From positions 186,001 to 250,000 of the forward strand of contig CBFHAI010000001.1 of NCBI GenBank assembly GCA_965653565.1: a stretch of DNA of 64,000 nt, written 5' to 3'. Positions within the stretch are counted from its first letter, which is position 1. Each line of letters begins with the position of its first letter. The notes below the pieces were generated by a model. That model did not search any database. It had not been told where the DNA came from and saw nothing but the letters and a program-made list of their open reading frames with translations. The position numbers and the translations under genes were made by a program. Shown piece after piece: positions 25,923 through 33,838 of the stretch. This DNA comes from JALCLA01 sp965653565. Lineage in GTDB: Bacteria; Pseudomonadota; Gammaproteobacteria; Xanthomonadales; Xanthomonadaceae.

Positions 25923-26627
25923 TCAACGTCGTTTGCCGAACAGCGCCGTACCCACGCGCACCAGCGTCGCGCCGCTGCGGATCGCCAGTTCGAAATCTTC
26001 GCTCATGCCCATCGACAAGGTGTCGATCTGCTGATGCTTTTTGCGCAGCGCGTCGAACAGCGCGCGCATGCGTTCGAAGGCGTCGCGGCGTCGCTGCATG
26101 TCCGGGAAAGGCGCGGGAATCGCCATCAGTCCGCGCAGCCTGAGCGCCGGATGTTCTTCGACCAGCGCCGCCAGCGCTTCGATCGCCTCGGGCTTGCAGC
26201 CCGACTTGCTGTCTTCGTCGTCGATGTTGACCTGCAGCAGCAGATTGAGCGGGCTCGACATCGCATCGCGCGCACGCGCCAGCAAGGCGACCAGCTTGGG
26301 GCGGTCGATGCTGTGGATCCAGTCGAAGTGGCCGGCCGCCAGCGTGCATTTGTTCGACTGCAGCGGCCCGATCAAATGCCATTCGAGCGGCAGGTCGGCC
26401 AGCGCCGCCTGTTTCGCGACGGCTTCCTGCACATAGTTCTCGCCGAAGCGCCGCTGGCCGGTCGCGGCCAGGGCGCGCACGGCCTGGGCGGGCTGCATCT
26501 TGGAAACCGCCAGCAGGTGCTCGGCCGGGTCGCCGGCGGCGCCTGCGGTTGTGATCCGGCGCAGGATTCTGTTGCGGGAAAACGCGTAGTCTGAAGGTTC
26601 GGGTAACATCGCAGGTTGGCGTCGCAA
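25923..26627 (-). CDS. yggS: PLP homeostasis protein (YggS/PLPBP)
   Basis: A 234-residue PLP-binding barrel protein that buffers cellular PLP and affects amino-acid balance. Visible are the cofactor lysine segment L-L-A-V-S-K-M-Q-P, F-G-E-N-Y-V-Q-E-A, W-H-L-I-G-P-L-Q-S-N-K, and L-S-M-G-M-S-E-D-F-E-L-A-I. Divergent from pilT with a gap of 88 bases, a conserved neighbourhood in pseudomonads and xanthomonads. Confidence 0.93.
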   Translation of the reverse strand: MRRQPAMLPEPSDYAFSRNRILRRITTAGAAGDPAEHLLAVSKMQPAQAVRALAATGQRRFGENYVQEAVAKQAALADLPLEWHLIGPLQSNKCTLAAGHFDWIHSIDRPKLVALLARARDAMSSPLNLLLQVNIDDEDSKSGCKPEAIEALAALVEEHPALRLRGLMAIPAPFPDMQRRRDAFERMRALFDALRKKHQQIDTLSMGMSEDFELAIRSGATLVRVGTALFGKRR

Positions 26628-26643
26628 ACGATTGTTCCGGCGC

Positions 26644-26649
26644 TATACT
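26644..26649 (+). promoter_or_regulatory. Candidate -10 element for pilT
   Basis: TATACT lies in the yggS-pilT divergent gap, 67 bases before pilT. No -35 box at normal spacing is convincing; a TTGGCG lies 22 bases upstream, too far for a standard spacer. Confidence 0.3.
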
Positions 26650-26715
26650 GCGGTCGAATACAGGCCACGCCGCCGGTAGTGGGGCGAGTGTACCGGCTCT
26701 TGCTGGGGAGACGTC

Positions 26716-27753
26716 ATGGATATCGCCGAACTTCTGGCCTTCTCGGTCAAGAACAAGGCTTCGGATCTGCATCTGTCGGCCGGCTTGCCGCCGATGATCC
26801 GCGTCGACGGCGACGTGCGGCGCATCAATATTCCCGCGCTCGACCACAAGCAGGTGCACGCGCTGGTGTACGACATCATGTCGGACAAGGCGCGGCGCGA
26901 TTACGAAGAATTCCTCGAGGTCGATTTCTCGTTCGAGATACCCGGCCTGGCGCGCTTCCGCGTCAACGCGTTCAACCAGAACCGCGGTGCCGGCGCGGTG
27001 TTCCGTACCATTCCATCGGAAGTGCTCACGCTCGACGATCTGGCCGCACCGAAGATCTTTCGCGAACTGATCGACCAGCCGCAGGGATTGATCCTGGTCA
27101 CCGGGCCCACCGGCTCGGGCAAATCGACCACGCTGGCGGCGATGGTCGACCACGTGAACAAGGGCCAGTACGGCCACATCCTCACGGTGGAAGATCCGAT
27201 CGAGTTCGTGCACACCTCGAACAAGTGCCTGATCAACCAGCGCGAAGTGCATCGCGATACGCACGGCTTCAACGAAGCATTGCGTTCGGCGCTGCGCGAA
27301 GACCCCGACTACATCCTGGTCGGCGAGTTGCGCGATCTGGAAACCATCCGCCTGGCGCTCACCGCCGCCGAAACCGGGCATCTGGTGTTCGGCACGCTGC
27401 ACACCAGTTCGGCCGCCAAGACCATCGACCGCATCATCGACGTGTTCCCCGCCGGCGAAAAGCCGATGGTGCGTTCGATGCTGTCCGAATCGCTGCGCGC
27501 GGTGATTTCGCAGTCGTTGCTCAAGAAGGTCGGCGGCGGCCGCGTCGCGGCGCACGAAATCATGGTGGCCGTGCCGGCCATCCGCAACCTGATCCGCGAA
27601 GACAAAGTCGCGCAGATGTATTCCTCGATCCAGACCGGCCAGGCCGTGGGCATGCAGACGCTCGACCAGTGCCTGCAGGACCTGGTCAAGCGCGGTCTCA
27701 TCACGCGCGTGAGCGCGAAGGAATACGCCAAGGACAAGCGGTTGTTCGAGTGA
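26716..27753 (+). CDS. pilT: Type IV pilus retraction ATPase PilT
   Basis: A 345-residue hexameric AAA-like ATPase that depolymerises pilin during twitching. Walker A is G-P-T-G-S-G-K-S-T at residues 130-138. The Asp box and Walker B region (D-P-D-Y-I-L-V-G-E-L-R-D), the His box (T-G-H-L-V-F-G-T-L-H-T) and the family motif A-A-H-E-I-M are all intact. The N-terminus M-D-I-A-E-L-L-A-F-S-V-K-N-K-A-S-D-L-H-L-S is canonical. It is separated from pilU by a 244-base repeat-rich spacer. Confidence 0.98.
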   Translation: MDIAELLAFSVKNKASDLHLSAGLPPMIRVDGDVRRINIPALDHKQVHALVYDIMSDKARRDYEEFLEVDFSFEIPGLARFRVNAFNQNRGAGAVFRTIPSEVLTLDDLAAPKIFRELIDQPQGLILVTGPTGSGKSTTLAAMVDHVNKGQYGHILTVEDPIEFVHTSNKCLINQREVHRDTHGFNEALRSALREDPDYILVGELRDLETIRLALTAAETGHLVFGTLHTSSAAKTIDRIIDVFPAGEKPMVRSMLSESLRAVISQSLLKKVGGGRVAAHEIMVAVPAIRNLIREDKVAQMYSSIQTGQAVGMQTLDQCLQDLVKRGLITRVSAKEYAKDKRLFE

Positions 27754-27757
27754 GGCC

Positions 27758-27987
27758 GGGAATCGGGAATCGGGAGACGGGAATCGGAAGGGCAGCGATG
27801 CGCGAATACGATTGTCGTCTCACGAGCCTGGCTTCCGATTGCTCCGTGTTTGCGAGAGAAGCGGGAATGCGGGAACGGGAATCGGGAGTCGCAGCACGAT
27901 CGGTGTTCGACGACGATTTCCTCCTCACGCTCCCTTTCGACGTCACCTTGTCTTTTGACGATTCCCGACTCCCTGTTCCCGATTCCC
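27758..27987. repeat. Family 2 repeats filling the pilT-pilU spacer
   Basis: Three four-tract motifs occur. At 27758-27781 (plus) G3 tracts are separated by aatc, aatc and agac. At 27863-27886 (plus) loops are 5, 3 and 4 bases. At 27964-27987 the C-rich arm gives a minus-strand motif with 4-base loops. The first begins four bases after the pilT stop; the last ends just before the pilU start. The spacer contains no gene. Confidence 0.8.
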
Positions 27988-27997
27988 GGGGTGCCCC

Positions 27998-29128
27998 ATG
28001 AGCAGCATCGACTTCACCTCCTTCCTCAAGCTGATGGCGCACAAGAAGGCGTCCGACCTGTTCATCACGGCCGGTGTGGCGCCGTCGATGAAGGTGCACG
28101 GGCGGCTTTCGCCGATCACGCAGAATCCGCTCACGCCGCAACAGTCGCGCGACCTGGTGCTCAACGTGATGACGCCGAGCCAGCGCGAGGAATTCGAAAA
28201 GACGCACGAGTGCAATTTCGCGATCGGCGTATCGGGTGTCGGCCGCTTCCGCGTCAGCTGCTTCTACCAGCGCAACCAGGTCGGCATGGTGCTGCGCCGG
28301 ATCGAGACGAAGATTCCGACGGTCGAAGAACTCAGCCTGCCGCCGATCATCAAGACGCTGGCGATGACCAAGCGCGGCATCATCATCTTCGTCGGCGCCA
28401 CCGGCACCGGTAAATCGACCTCGCTGGCCGCGATGATCGGCTACCGCAACCAGAACTCCACCGGCCACATCATCACGATCGAAGACCCGATCGAATTCGT
28501 GCACAAGCACGAAGGCTGCATCATCACGCAGCGCGAAGTGGGCATCGACACCGACAGCTGGGAAGCCGCGCTCAAGAACACGCTGCGCCAGGCGCCGGAC
28601 GTGATCATGATCGGCGAGGTGCGCACGCGCGAAGGCATGGACCACGCCATCGCCTTCGCCGAAACCGGCCACCTGGTGCTGTGCACGCTGCACGCGAACA
28701 ACGCCAACCAGGCGATGGACCGCATCATCAACTTCTTCCCGGAAGACCGCCGCTCGCAGTTGCTGATGGACCTCTCGCTCAACCTCAAGGGCGTCGTCGC
28801 GCAGCAGCTGATCCCGACGCCCGACGGCAAGGCCCGCCGCGTCGCGATGGAAGTGCTGCTCGGCACGCCGCTGGTGCAGGACTACATCCGCGACGGCGAA
28901 GTGCACAAGCTCAAGGAGATCATGAAGGAGTCGACCAACCTGGGCATGCGCACCTTCGACCAGAGCCTGTTCGAGCTGTACCAGGCCGGCGAAATCAGCT
29001 ACGAAGACGCGCTGCGCCACGCCGACTCCTCGAACGAAGTGCGCCTGCGCATCAAGCTCGCCCAGGGCGGCGACGCGCACACCCTGAGCCAGGGGCTCGA
29101 TGGCGTGGAGTTGATGGAGACGCGCTGA
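27998..29128 (+). CDS. pilU: Type IV pilus ATPase PilU
   Basis: A 376-residue PilT paralogue that assists retraction under load. Walker A is G-A-T-G-T-G-K-S-T at residues 133-141, followed by Q-A-P-D-V-I-M-I-G-E-V-R and T-G-H-L-V-L-C-T-L-H-A. The N-terminal F-L-K-L-M-A-H-K-K-A-S-D-L-F-I-T is typical of PilU. The last 30 residues extend past the PilT-like core, as usual for PilU. Confidence 0.97.
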   Translation: MSSIDFTSFLKLMAHKKASDLFITAGVAPSMKVHGRLSPITQNPLTPQQSRDLVLNVMTPSQREEFEKTHECNFAIGVSGVGRFRVSCFYQRNQVGMVLRRIETKIPTVEELSLPPIIKTLAMTKRGIIIFVGATGTGKSTSLAAMIGYRNQNSTGHIITIEDPIEFVHKHEGCIITQREVGIDTDSWEAALKNTLRQAPDVIMIGEVRTREGMDHAIAFAETGHLVLCTLHANNANQAMDRIINFFPEDRRSQLLMDLSLNLKGVVAQQLIPTPDGKARRVAMEVLLGTPLVQDYIRDGEVHKLKEIMKESTNLGMRTFDQSLFELYQAGEISYEDALRHADSSNEVRLRIKLAQGGDAHTLSQGLDGVELMETR

Positions 29129-29367
29129 GGCTCCTGCGAGGTATCGCACGGCGGCGTGTTGTCTGGAGCGCGGGTGGCTGCGCTGGCCGCTATTTCGCGA
29201 CTCGCTTCTTTCTGATGCCAGTTGTTTGCGGCGCACTCCGGTGCGCCGGCCGCCGTGACTTCTGACGAGTCTGTTTCGCGACGCCTGTCGCGATTGCCGA
29301 AGCGCGCATGTCCGCTCGGCACCCACCCTTCGTATAGCCAGCGCAGGTCAGAAATGGAGTGACTTGC

Positions 29368-31605
29368 ATGCGCGCGCTATCGATGTTTTGCATCGCCTTG
29401 GCCCTGGGGCTGAGTGCCCAGGAATCGAAGGCTTCTTCGCCGACGCTGTCGGGAGGAATTTCACATTCGTGTTCGGTGGAGGCGGGCCGAGTCGAATGCT
29501 GGGGCGACAATTCGTATGGGCAGTTGGGCGACGGGACAACGACCCGATCGTTGGCGCCGAAGGCGGTTCCTGGAATCACGACTGCGATCCAGGTTGCGAC
29601 CGGATTCTTCCACACTTGTGCGTTGCTGCAGGACGGCTCCGTTCTCTGCTGGGGATTGAACGATTCCGGTCATTTGGGACTCGGTTTCAAGAGCGCCATG
29701 GAGCCCAATCCTCAGCCTGTCTTGCTTGATGGCCCGATTATCGCGATCACCGCCGGGGGACAACATGCGTGCGCTCTGAATATGGTTGGCGATATGTACT
29801 GCTGGGGATACAACAATCAGGGGCAGTTGGGAGCAGGATTCGCAAGCCCAAGCGAGCCCACGCCAGTCTCGGTGCCGGGGACTTTCGATTCGCTGTCGGC
29901 AGGACACTTCCACACCTGCGGATTGAAGCAGGGCGTCGCGTATTGCTGGGGCTTGAACAACAACGGTCAGACGGGCATCGGTTCCGCCGGCGGCAACGTT
30001 CTGATTCCAACCCCAGTGGCCGGCGGTGAGACGTTCGTCGAAATCAGCGGTGGCTACGAGCATACCTGCGCAGTGTCGACCGACATGAAAGCGTTTTGCT
30101 GGGGCAGCAATGGTGCGGGTGAACTGGGTGCCGGTGTCATCGGGGCCGACAGTGCGTTTCCAGTCAGCGTCGCAGGTCTCGGCGAGGTTTCGGACATCAC
30201 CGCCGGAGCTGAACTCGCATGCGCTCTGACATCGGCAGGGACTGTCGAATGTTGGGGATCGACGAGCTGGGGCAAGTTGGGGATAGGGTCGTTGGGAGCG
30301 ACGGAACATCAGCAACAGTCTGCGTACGAGCTGATTTCCACTCCAGTTGCCCAGTTGTCGGGCGTCACCGCTCTAGGCTCGACCCGAGGGTTGCACGTCT
30401 GCACGAGAACGCCAGCGGGGCGTCATTGTTGGGGCGACAACGGCGCGGGGCAGGTCGGACAGGGTTTGGCGCCGGAAGATAACTCGGTCGCGACAAAGGT
30501 CACTGGAGCGGCGGAAACGGCTGCGTTGTCCAGCCAGGACTATCACACCTGCGCGCTGTCTGACTCCGGCACCGTCAGTTGTTGGGGCGTGAACGACGCG
30601 GGCCAGCTGGGCCAGTCTCATACGCGAAATCTTCCGGCTCCCGTCAATGTGGCCGGCATCGGTGTCGTGCAGGCTTTGGCCGTCGGACATGTGCACACCT
30701 GCGCGCTGAATGGAGCAGGCGAGGTGTATTGCTGGGGTGCCAATGGTTTCGGGCAGTTGGGCGTCGGCGATAGCGAGCCGTATCTGGGCCCGCAAAAGGT
30801 GCTCGGCGTGGCGTCGGACGTTGTAGGCATTTCTGCGGGGCGTGCTCATACCTGTGCGCTGCACAGCGACAGACACATCTCTTGCTGGGGCGCGAATTCC
30901 TACGGTCAACTCGGCAACGGTTTGACCACTGATTCGAGCTCTCCGGTCGACGTGGACAGCAACGAGACCTTTAACAAAGTCGTGCTCGGCGCGTTCCACA
31001 GCTGCGCGTTAACGGTATCCGGCAGCGTGATGTGCTGGGGTTCGAACGTTGACGGGCAACTGGGCGAGGGGGACTTTTTACCCGTGTATGCGGAAAGTCC
31101 GGTTGCCGTAGTGAATGGCTCGGGTGCATCGCAGTTGGTCGCCGGGCGATTTCACACGTGCCTGCTCGTACCCGGTCAGTTCGGTGTGGGTATCGTGAAA
31201 TGCTGGGGCAGCGATGCGGCAGGCCAACTCGGAAACGGCCCGGCCACGTCGGCTTCCATGCCGGCTCCCGTCACCTCGTATTCGGGTTTCGTATCGGAAG
31301 TGTTTGCGGGTGGTGCCGGAGCCTGCCTGCGCCAGCCCAACTCGACCGTGACCTGCTGGGGAGACTCGTCGCATCTGCAATTGGGTACCGATTCGAACGT
31401 CCATTCACCGACCGATGTCGTGGCCCTGCAAGGACTGACCCACTTGGCGATCGGCAGCGATCACGTCTGCGGCGTCGACACGAGTGGCCAAGCCAAGTGC
31501 GCGGGCGCTGCCCAGTTCGGTCAACGCGGCGATGGCGCCTTGGGGCTGGTGCCTTATCCCGTCGCCGTCGCAAGCGACCGCCTCTTCGCCAACGGGTTCG
31601 AATAA
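29368..31605 (+). CDS. Secreted RCC1-like protein, 14 repeats, GFE tail
   Basis: The ATG at 29368 is preferred over an in-frame GTG nine bases upstream because GGAG-TGA lies at the right distance. The 745-residue product has a signal peptide, then 14 RCC1-type repeats: thirteen carry C-W-G-x-N-x-x-G-Q-L-G and the last a degenerate C-A-G. Each repeat also has a preceding H-T-C-A-L-type cysteine, so every blade could hold a disulfide, fitting export. Fourteen repeats would make two seven-bladed propellers. The C-terminus D-R-L-F-A-N-G-F-E matches the delta-60 protein. Codons are more A/T-rich than neighbours. Ligand and function are unknown. Confidence 0.82.
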   Translation: MRALSMFCIALALGLSAQESKASSPTLSGGISHSCSVEAGRVECWGDNSYGQLGDGTTTRSLAPKAVPGITTAIQVATGFFHTCALLQDGSVLCWGLNDSGHLGLGFKSAMEPNPQPVLLDGPIIAITAGGQHACALNMVGDMYCWGYNNQGQLGAGFASPSEPTPVSVPGTFDSLSAGHFHTCGLKQGVAYCWGLNNNGQTGIGSAGGNVLIPTPVAGGETFVEISGGYEHTCAVSTDMKAFCWGSNGAGELGAGVIGADSAFPVSVAGLGEVSDITAGAELACALTSAGTVECWGSTSWGKLGIGSLGATEHQQQSAYELISTPVAQLSGVTALGSTRGLHVCTRTPAGRHCWGDNGAGQVGQGLAPEDNSVATKVTGAAETAALSSQDYHTCALSDSGTVSCWGVNDAGQLGQSHTRNLPAPVNVAGIGVVQALAVGHVHTCALNGAGEVYCWGANGFGQLGVGDSEPYLGPQKVLGVASDVVGISAGRAHTCALHSDRHISCWGANSYGQLGNGLTTDSSSPVDVDSNETFNKVVLGAFHSCALTVSGSVMCWGSNVDGQLGEGDFLPVYAESPVAVVNGSGASQLVAGRFHTCLLVPGQFGVGIVKCWGSDAAGQLGNGPATSASMPAPVTSYSGFVSEVFAGGAGACLRQPNSTVTCWGDSSHLQLGTDSNVHSPTDVVALQGLTHLAIGSDHVCGVDTSGQAKCAGAAQFGQRGDGALGLVPYPVAVASDRLFANGFE

Positions 31606-31611
31606 CTCGCG

Positions 31612-31644
31612 AAACCGCTCGAAGCCTACGCTTCGGGCGGTTTT
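31612..31644 (+). terminator. Intrinsic terminator after the RCC1 gene
   Basis: A 14-bp stem (aaaccgc-t-cgaagc pairing with gcttcg-g-gcggttt, one G-U) closed by a ctac loop and followed by TTTT. It starts six bases after the stop codon and lies before the convergent kinase gene. Confidence 0.85.
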
Positions 31645-31726
31645 CGCACTTCAACAAGACTCCGAAGGCTGCATCGTCGCAGCGCACACTCCGCGCCGCG
31701 TCCACAACGTCGGTTTGCGGTCGGAG

Positions 31727-33292
31727 TCACGCCTGACCAGCCTGACTCCGGCCTTTCACCAAAGCCCGATGCACCGCATCGAGCAATTCGGGTAGCGCGA
31801 CGGGCTTACGCACGAACTCGGTGCACAGGGAGTCGGGCAGTTCGTCCGGGGTCGGGATGTTGTCGCCGTCGACGAGCAGCAGCACGGGGCCGCGGTATTC
31901 ACGTTCCTGCAGTTGCATCAGGGTGCGCACGCTTGAGAGCAGGCGCATGTCGGCATCGAGCACGACGAGGTCGGGCAGGCCGCGTTGTTCGATCTGGTGG
32001 ATCGCCGCGGCGCCGCCCTGCGCGATGCTGGCGCGGTAGCCTTTGAGCGCCAGGCCGTCGCCGAGCAGCGACAGGCTGCCGGCTTCTTCGCCGACCACCA
32101 GGATGCGGGCGTCGACGATCGCCGATTCGCTGCCCATCAGGTCGCGGCCGTTGATGCTCTGCGTCGGCAGGTAGATCTCGAAGCGCGTGCCTTTGCCCGG
32201 CGCACTCACCAGGCGCAGGCCACCACGATGATTGGTGACGATGCGCTTGCACGACAGCAGGCCCAGGCCGGTGCCGTCTTTCTTGGTGGTGAAGAACGGC
32301 GTGAACAGGCGGCGCTGCACTTCGTCGGTCATCCCCACACCGGTATCGGTCACGGTGATGCGCAGATAGGTGTCGGGCGGCAGCGATAGGTCGCCGAGGT
32401 CGATCGGCGTGTCCACGTCGGCGATTTCCGCGCTCAGTTTCAGCACGCCGCCGTCGGGCATGGCCTGGATCGCGTTGAGGCACAGGTTGAGCAGGCACTG
32501 CTGCAGTTCGGTGTCGTTGCCTTCGAAGCCCAGGTCGGCCGGCACTTCGTCGATTTCGAGTTTTACCGAGCGCGGTACGGTGCCCTGCAGCAACAGGTCG
32601 AGCGCGCGCAGTAACTGTTGCAGGCGTACCTGGCCGATGCTCTGCCGCGCACCGCGCGCGAACGACAGCATCGACGCCACCATGTCGAGGCCGCGCTTGG
32701 CGCAGTCTTCGACCAGTTCACCGAGACGGCGCAGGCGCTCGTCTTCGGTGCGGTCGGCGATCATCGGCGCCACCATCAGCAAAGGTTGCAGAATGTTGCG
32801 CAGGTCGTGGCTCAATCCGCCGGCCAACAGCGCGAGGCTGTCGAGACGTTGCGAACGCAGCAGCTCGGCTTCGGTGCGATCCTTCACCAATTGGTCGCGC
32901 GCCTCGCGCAGCGCGCGTTCGACCGCCGGCACCAGGCGCGCCGGATTGTTCTTGATGATGTAGTCGGTGGCGCCCTGCCGCAGCGCCTTTACCGCAGTCT
33001 CTTCGCCCATCGTGCCGGACACGAAGATGAAGGGCACGTAGCGCGAATGTTCGCGCACGATCTCCAGCGCGCGGTAACCGCTGAAGCCGGGCATCGACAG
33101 GTCCGACAGCACGATATCGGGCCGGAACTCGCGCATCGCGGCGAGCACGCCGGCTTCGTCGTCGGCGCGCAGCCATTCGATGGCCAGCGCGGAATCCTCG
33201 AACAGACCGGAGATCAGTTCGGTGTCGGCGGCGTCGTCTTCGACGTGCAGCACCCGGATCGGGCGGTTTTCGTAGTCTTCGATGTACGACAT
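31727..33292 (-). CDS. Hybrid histidine kinase REC-HisKA-HATPase-REC
   Basis: A 521-residue soluble kinase without membrane segments. An N-terminal receiver (V-L-H-V-E-D-D-A-A-D, then I-V-L-S-D-L-S-M-P-G) is followed by a kinase core with H162 in G-G-L-S-H-D-L-R-N-I, ATP-binding N and G boxes (L-L-N-L-C-L-N-A-I-Q-A-M, D-T-G-V-G-M, G-T-G-L-G-L) and a degenerate C-terminal receiver (V-V-L-D-A-D-M-R-L-L). It is the last of three signalling genes on this strand, 19 bases after a single-domain regulator. Output is unknown. Confidence 0.9.
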   Translation of the reverse strand: MSYIEDYENRPIRVLHVEDDAADTELISGLFEDSALAIEWLRADDEAGVLAAMREFRPDIVLSDLSMPGFSGYRALEIVREHSRYVPFIFVSGTMGEETAVKALRQGATDYIIKNNPARLVPAVERALREARDQLVKDRTEAELLRSQRLDSLALLAGGLSHDLRNILQPLLMVAPMIADRTEDERLRRLGELVEDCAKRGLDMVASMLSFARGARQSIGQVRLQQLLRALDLLLQGTVPRSVKLEIDEVPADLGFEGNDTELQQCLLNLCLNAIQAMPDGGVLKLSAEIADVDTPIDLGDLSLPPDTYLRITVTDTGVGMTDEVQRRLFTPFFTTKKDGTGLGLLSCKRIVTNHRGGLRLVSAPGKGTRFEIYLPTQSINGRDLMGSESAIVDARILVVGEEAGSLSLLGDGLALKGYRASIAQGGAAAIHQIEQRGLPDLVVLDADMRLLSSVRTLMQLQEREYRGPVLLLVDGDNIPTPDELPDSLCTEFVRKPVALPELLDAVHRALVKGRSQAGQA

Positions 33293-33311
33293 GCGGGCGG
33301 GCGAGTTGGGC

Positions 33312-33758
33312 TCAATCGTTCTGGGGCGGCTCGTTGAGAACGGCCCAGAAGCGGCCGACCGTCTGCACCGCGGTGAAGAACTGGTTCACGTCGACCGGTT
33401 TGACCACGTAGGCGTTGACGCCCAGATCCCAGCTTCGCACCAGATCGCTCTCCTCGCGCGACGACGACAATATCACCACCGGAATGCGCTTGAGCTGTTC
33501 TTCCGAGCGCATCTGCTTGAGCACTTCCAGGCCATCCAGGCGCGGCATCTTGATATCGAGCAGCACCACCGCCGGATCGCCCTTCGGACGGTTGGCGTAG
33601 GCGCCGCGCGCGAGCAGATAGTCCATCGCTTCGACGCCGTCTTCGACGTGCACGACGGGGTTGGCGAGCTTGGCTTCGCGCAGCGCATCGATCGCCATTT
33701 CGGCGTCGGCGGGGTTGTCTTCGGCGAGCAGGATGGTGCGCAGATCTTTGCTGTTCAT
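33312..33758 (-). CDS. Single-domain response regulator, Rcp1-like
   Basis: A 148-residue receiver with no output domain: acidic pair in L-L-A-E-D-N-P-A-D, acceptor aspartate in V-L-L-D-I-K-M-P-R-L-D-G, lysine in V-V-K-P-V-D. The long loop (M-D-Y-L-L-A-R-G-A-Y-A-N-R-P) is typical of Rcp1-type regulators that partner bacteriophytochromes and similar kinases. It probably shuttles phosphate between the flanking kinases. Confidence 0.9.
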   Translation of the reverse strand: MNSKDLRTILLAEDNPADAEMAIDALREAKLANPVVHVEDGVEAMDYLLARGAYANRPKGDPAVVLLDIKMPRLDGLEVLKQMRSEEQLKRIPVVILSSSREESDLVRSWDLGVNAYVVKPVDVNQFFTAVQTVGRFWAVLNEPPQND

Positions 33759-33780
33759 GGAGTCCTTTTAAGTTCGAGCT

Positions 33781-33838
33781 GGCTAAGGTCGGGCTGGCGA
33801 AAATCGGGCTGGCTGAAGTCGGCTGGCAGAGGTCAGGC
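33781..33838. repeat. Imperfect 14-15-bp tandem repeat
   Basis: Four degenerate units fill the gap between two signalling genes: ggctaaggtcgggct, ggcgaaaatcgggct, ggctgaagtcggct and ggcagaggtcaggc. The last unit covers the stop codon of the CHASE3 kinase. Confidence 0.7.
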
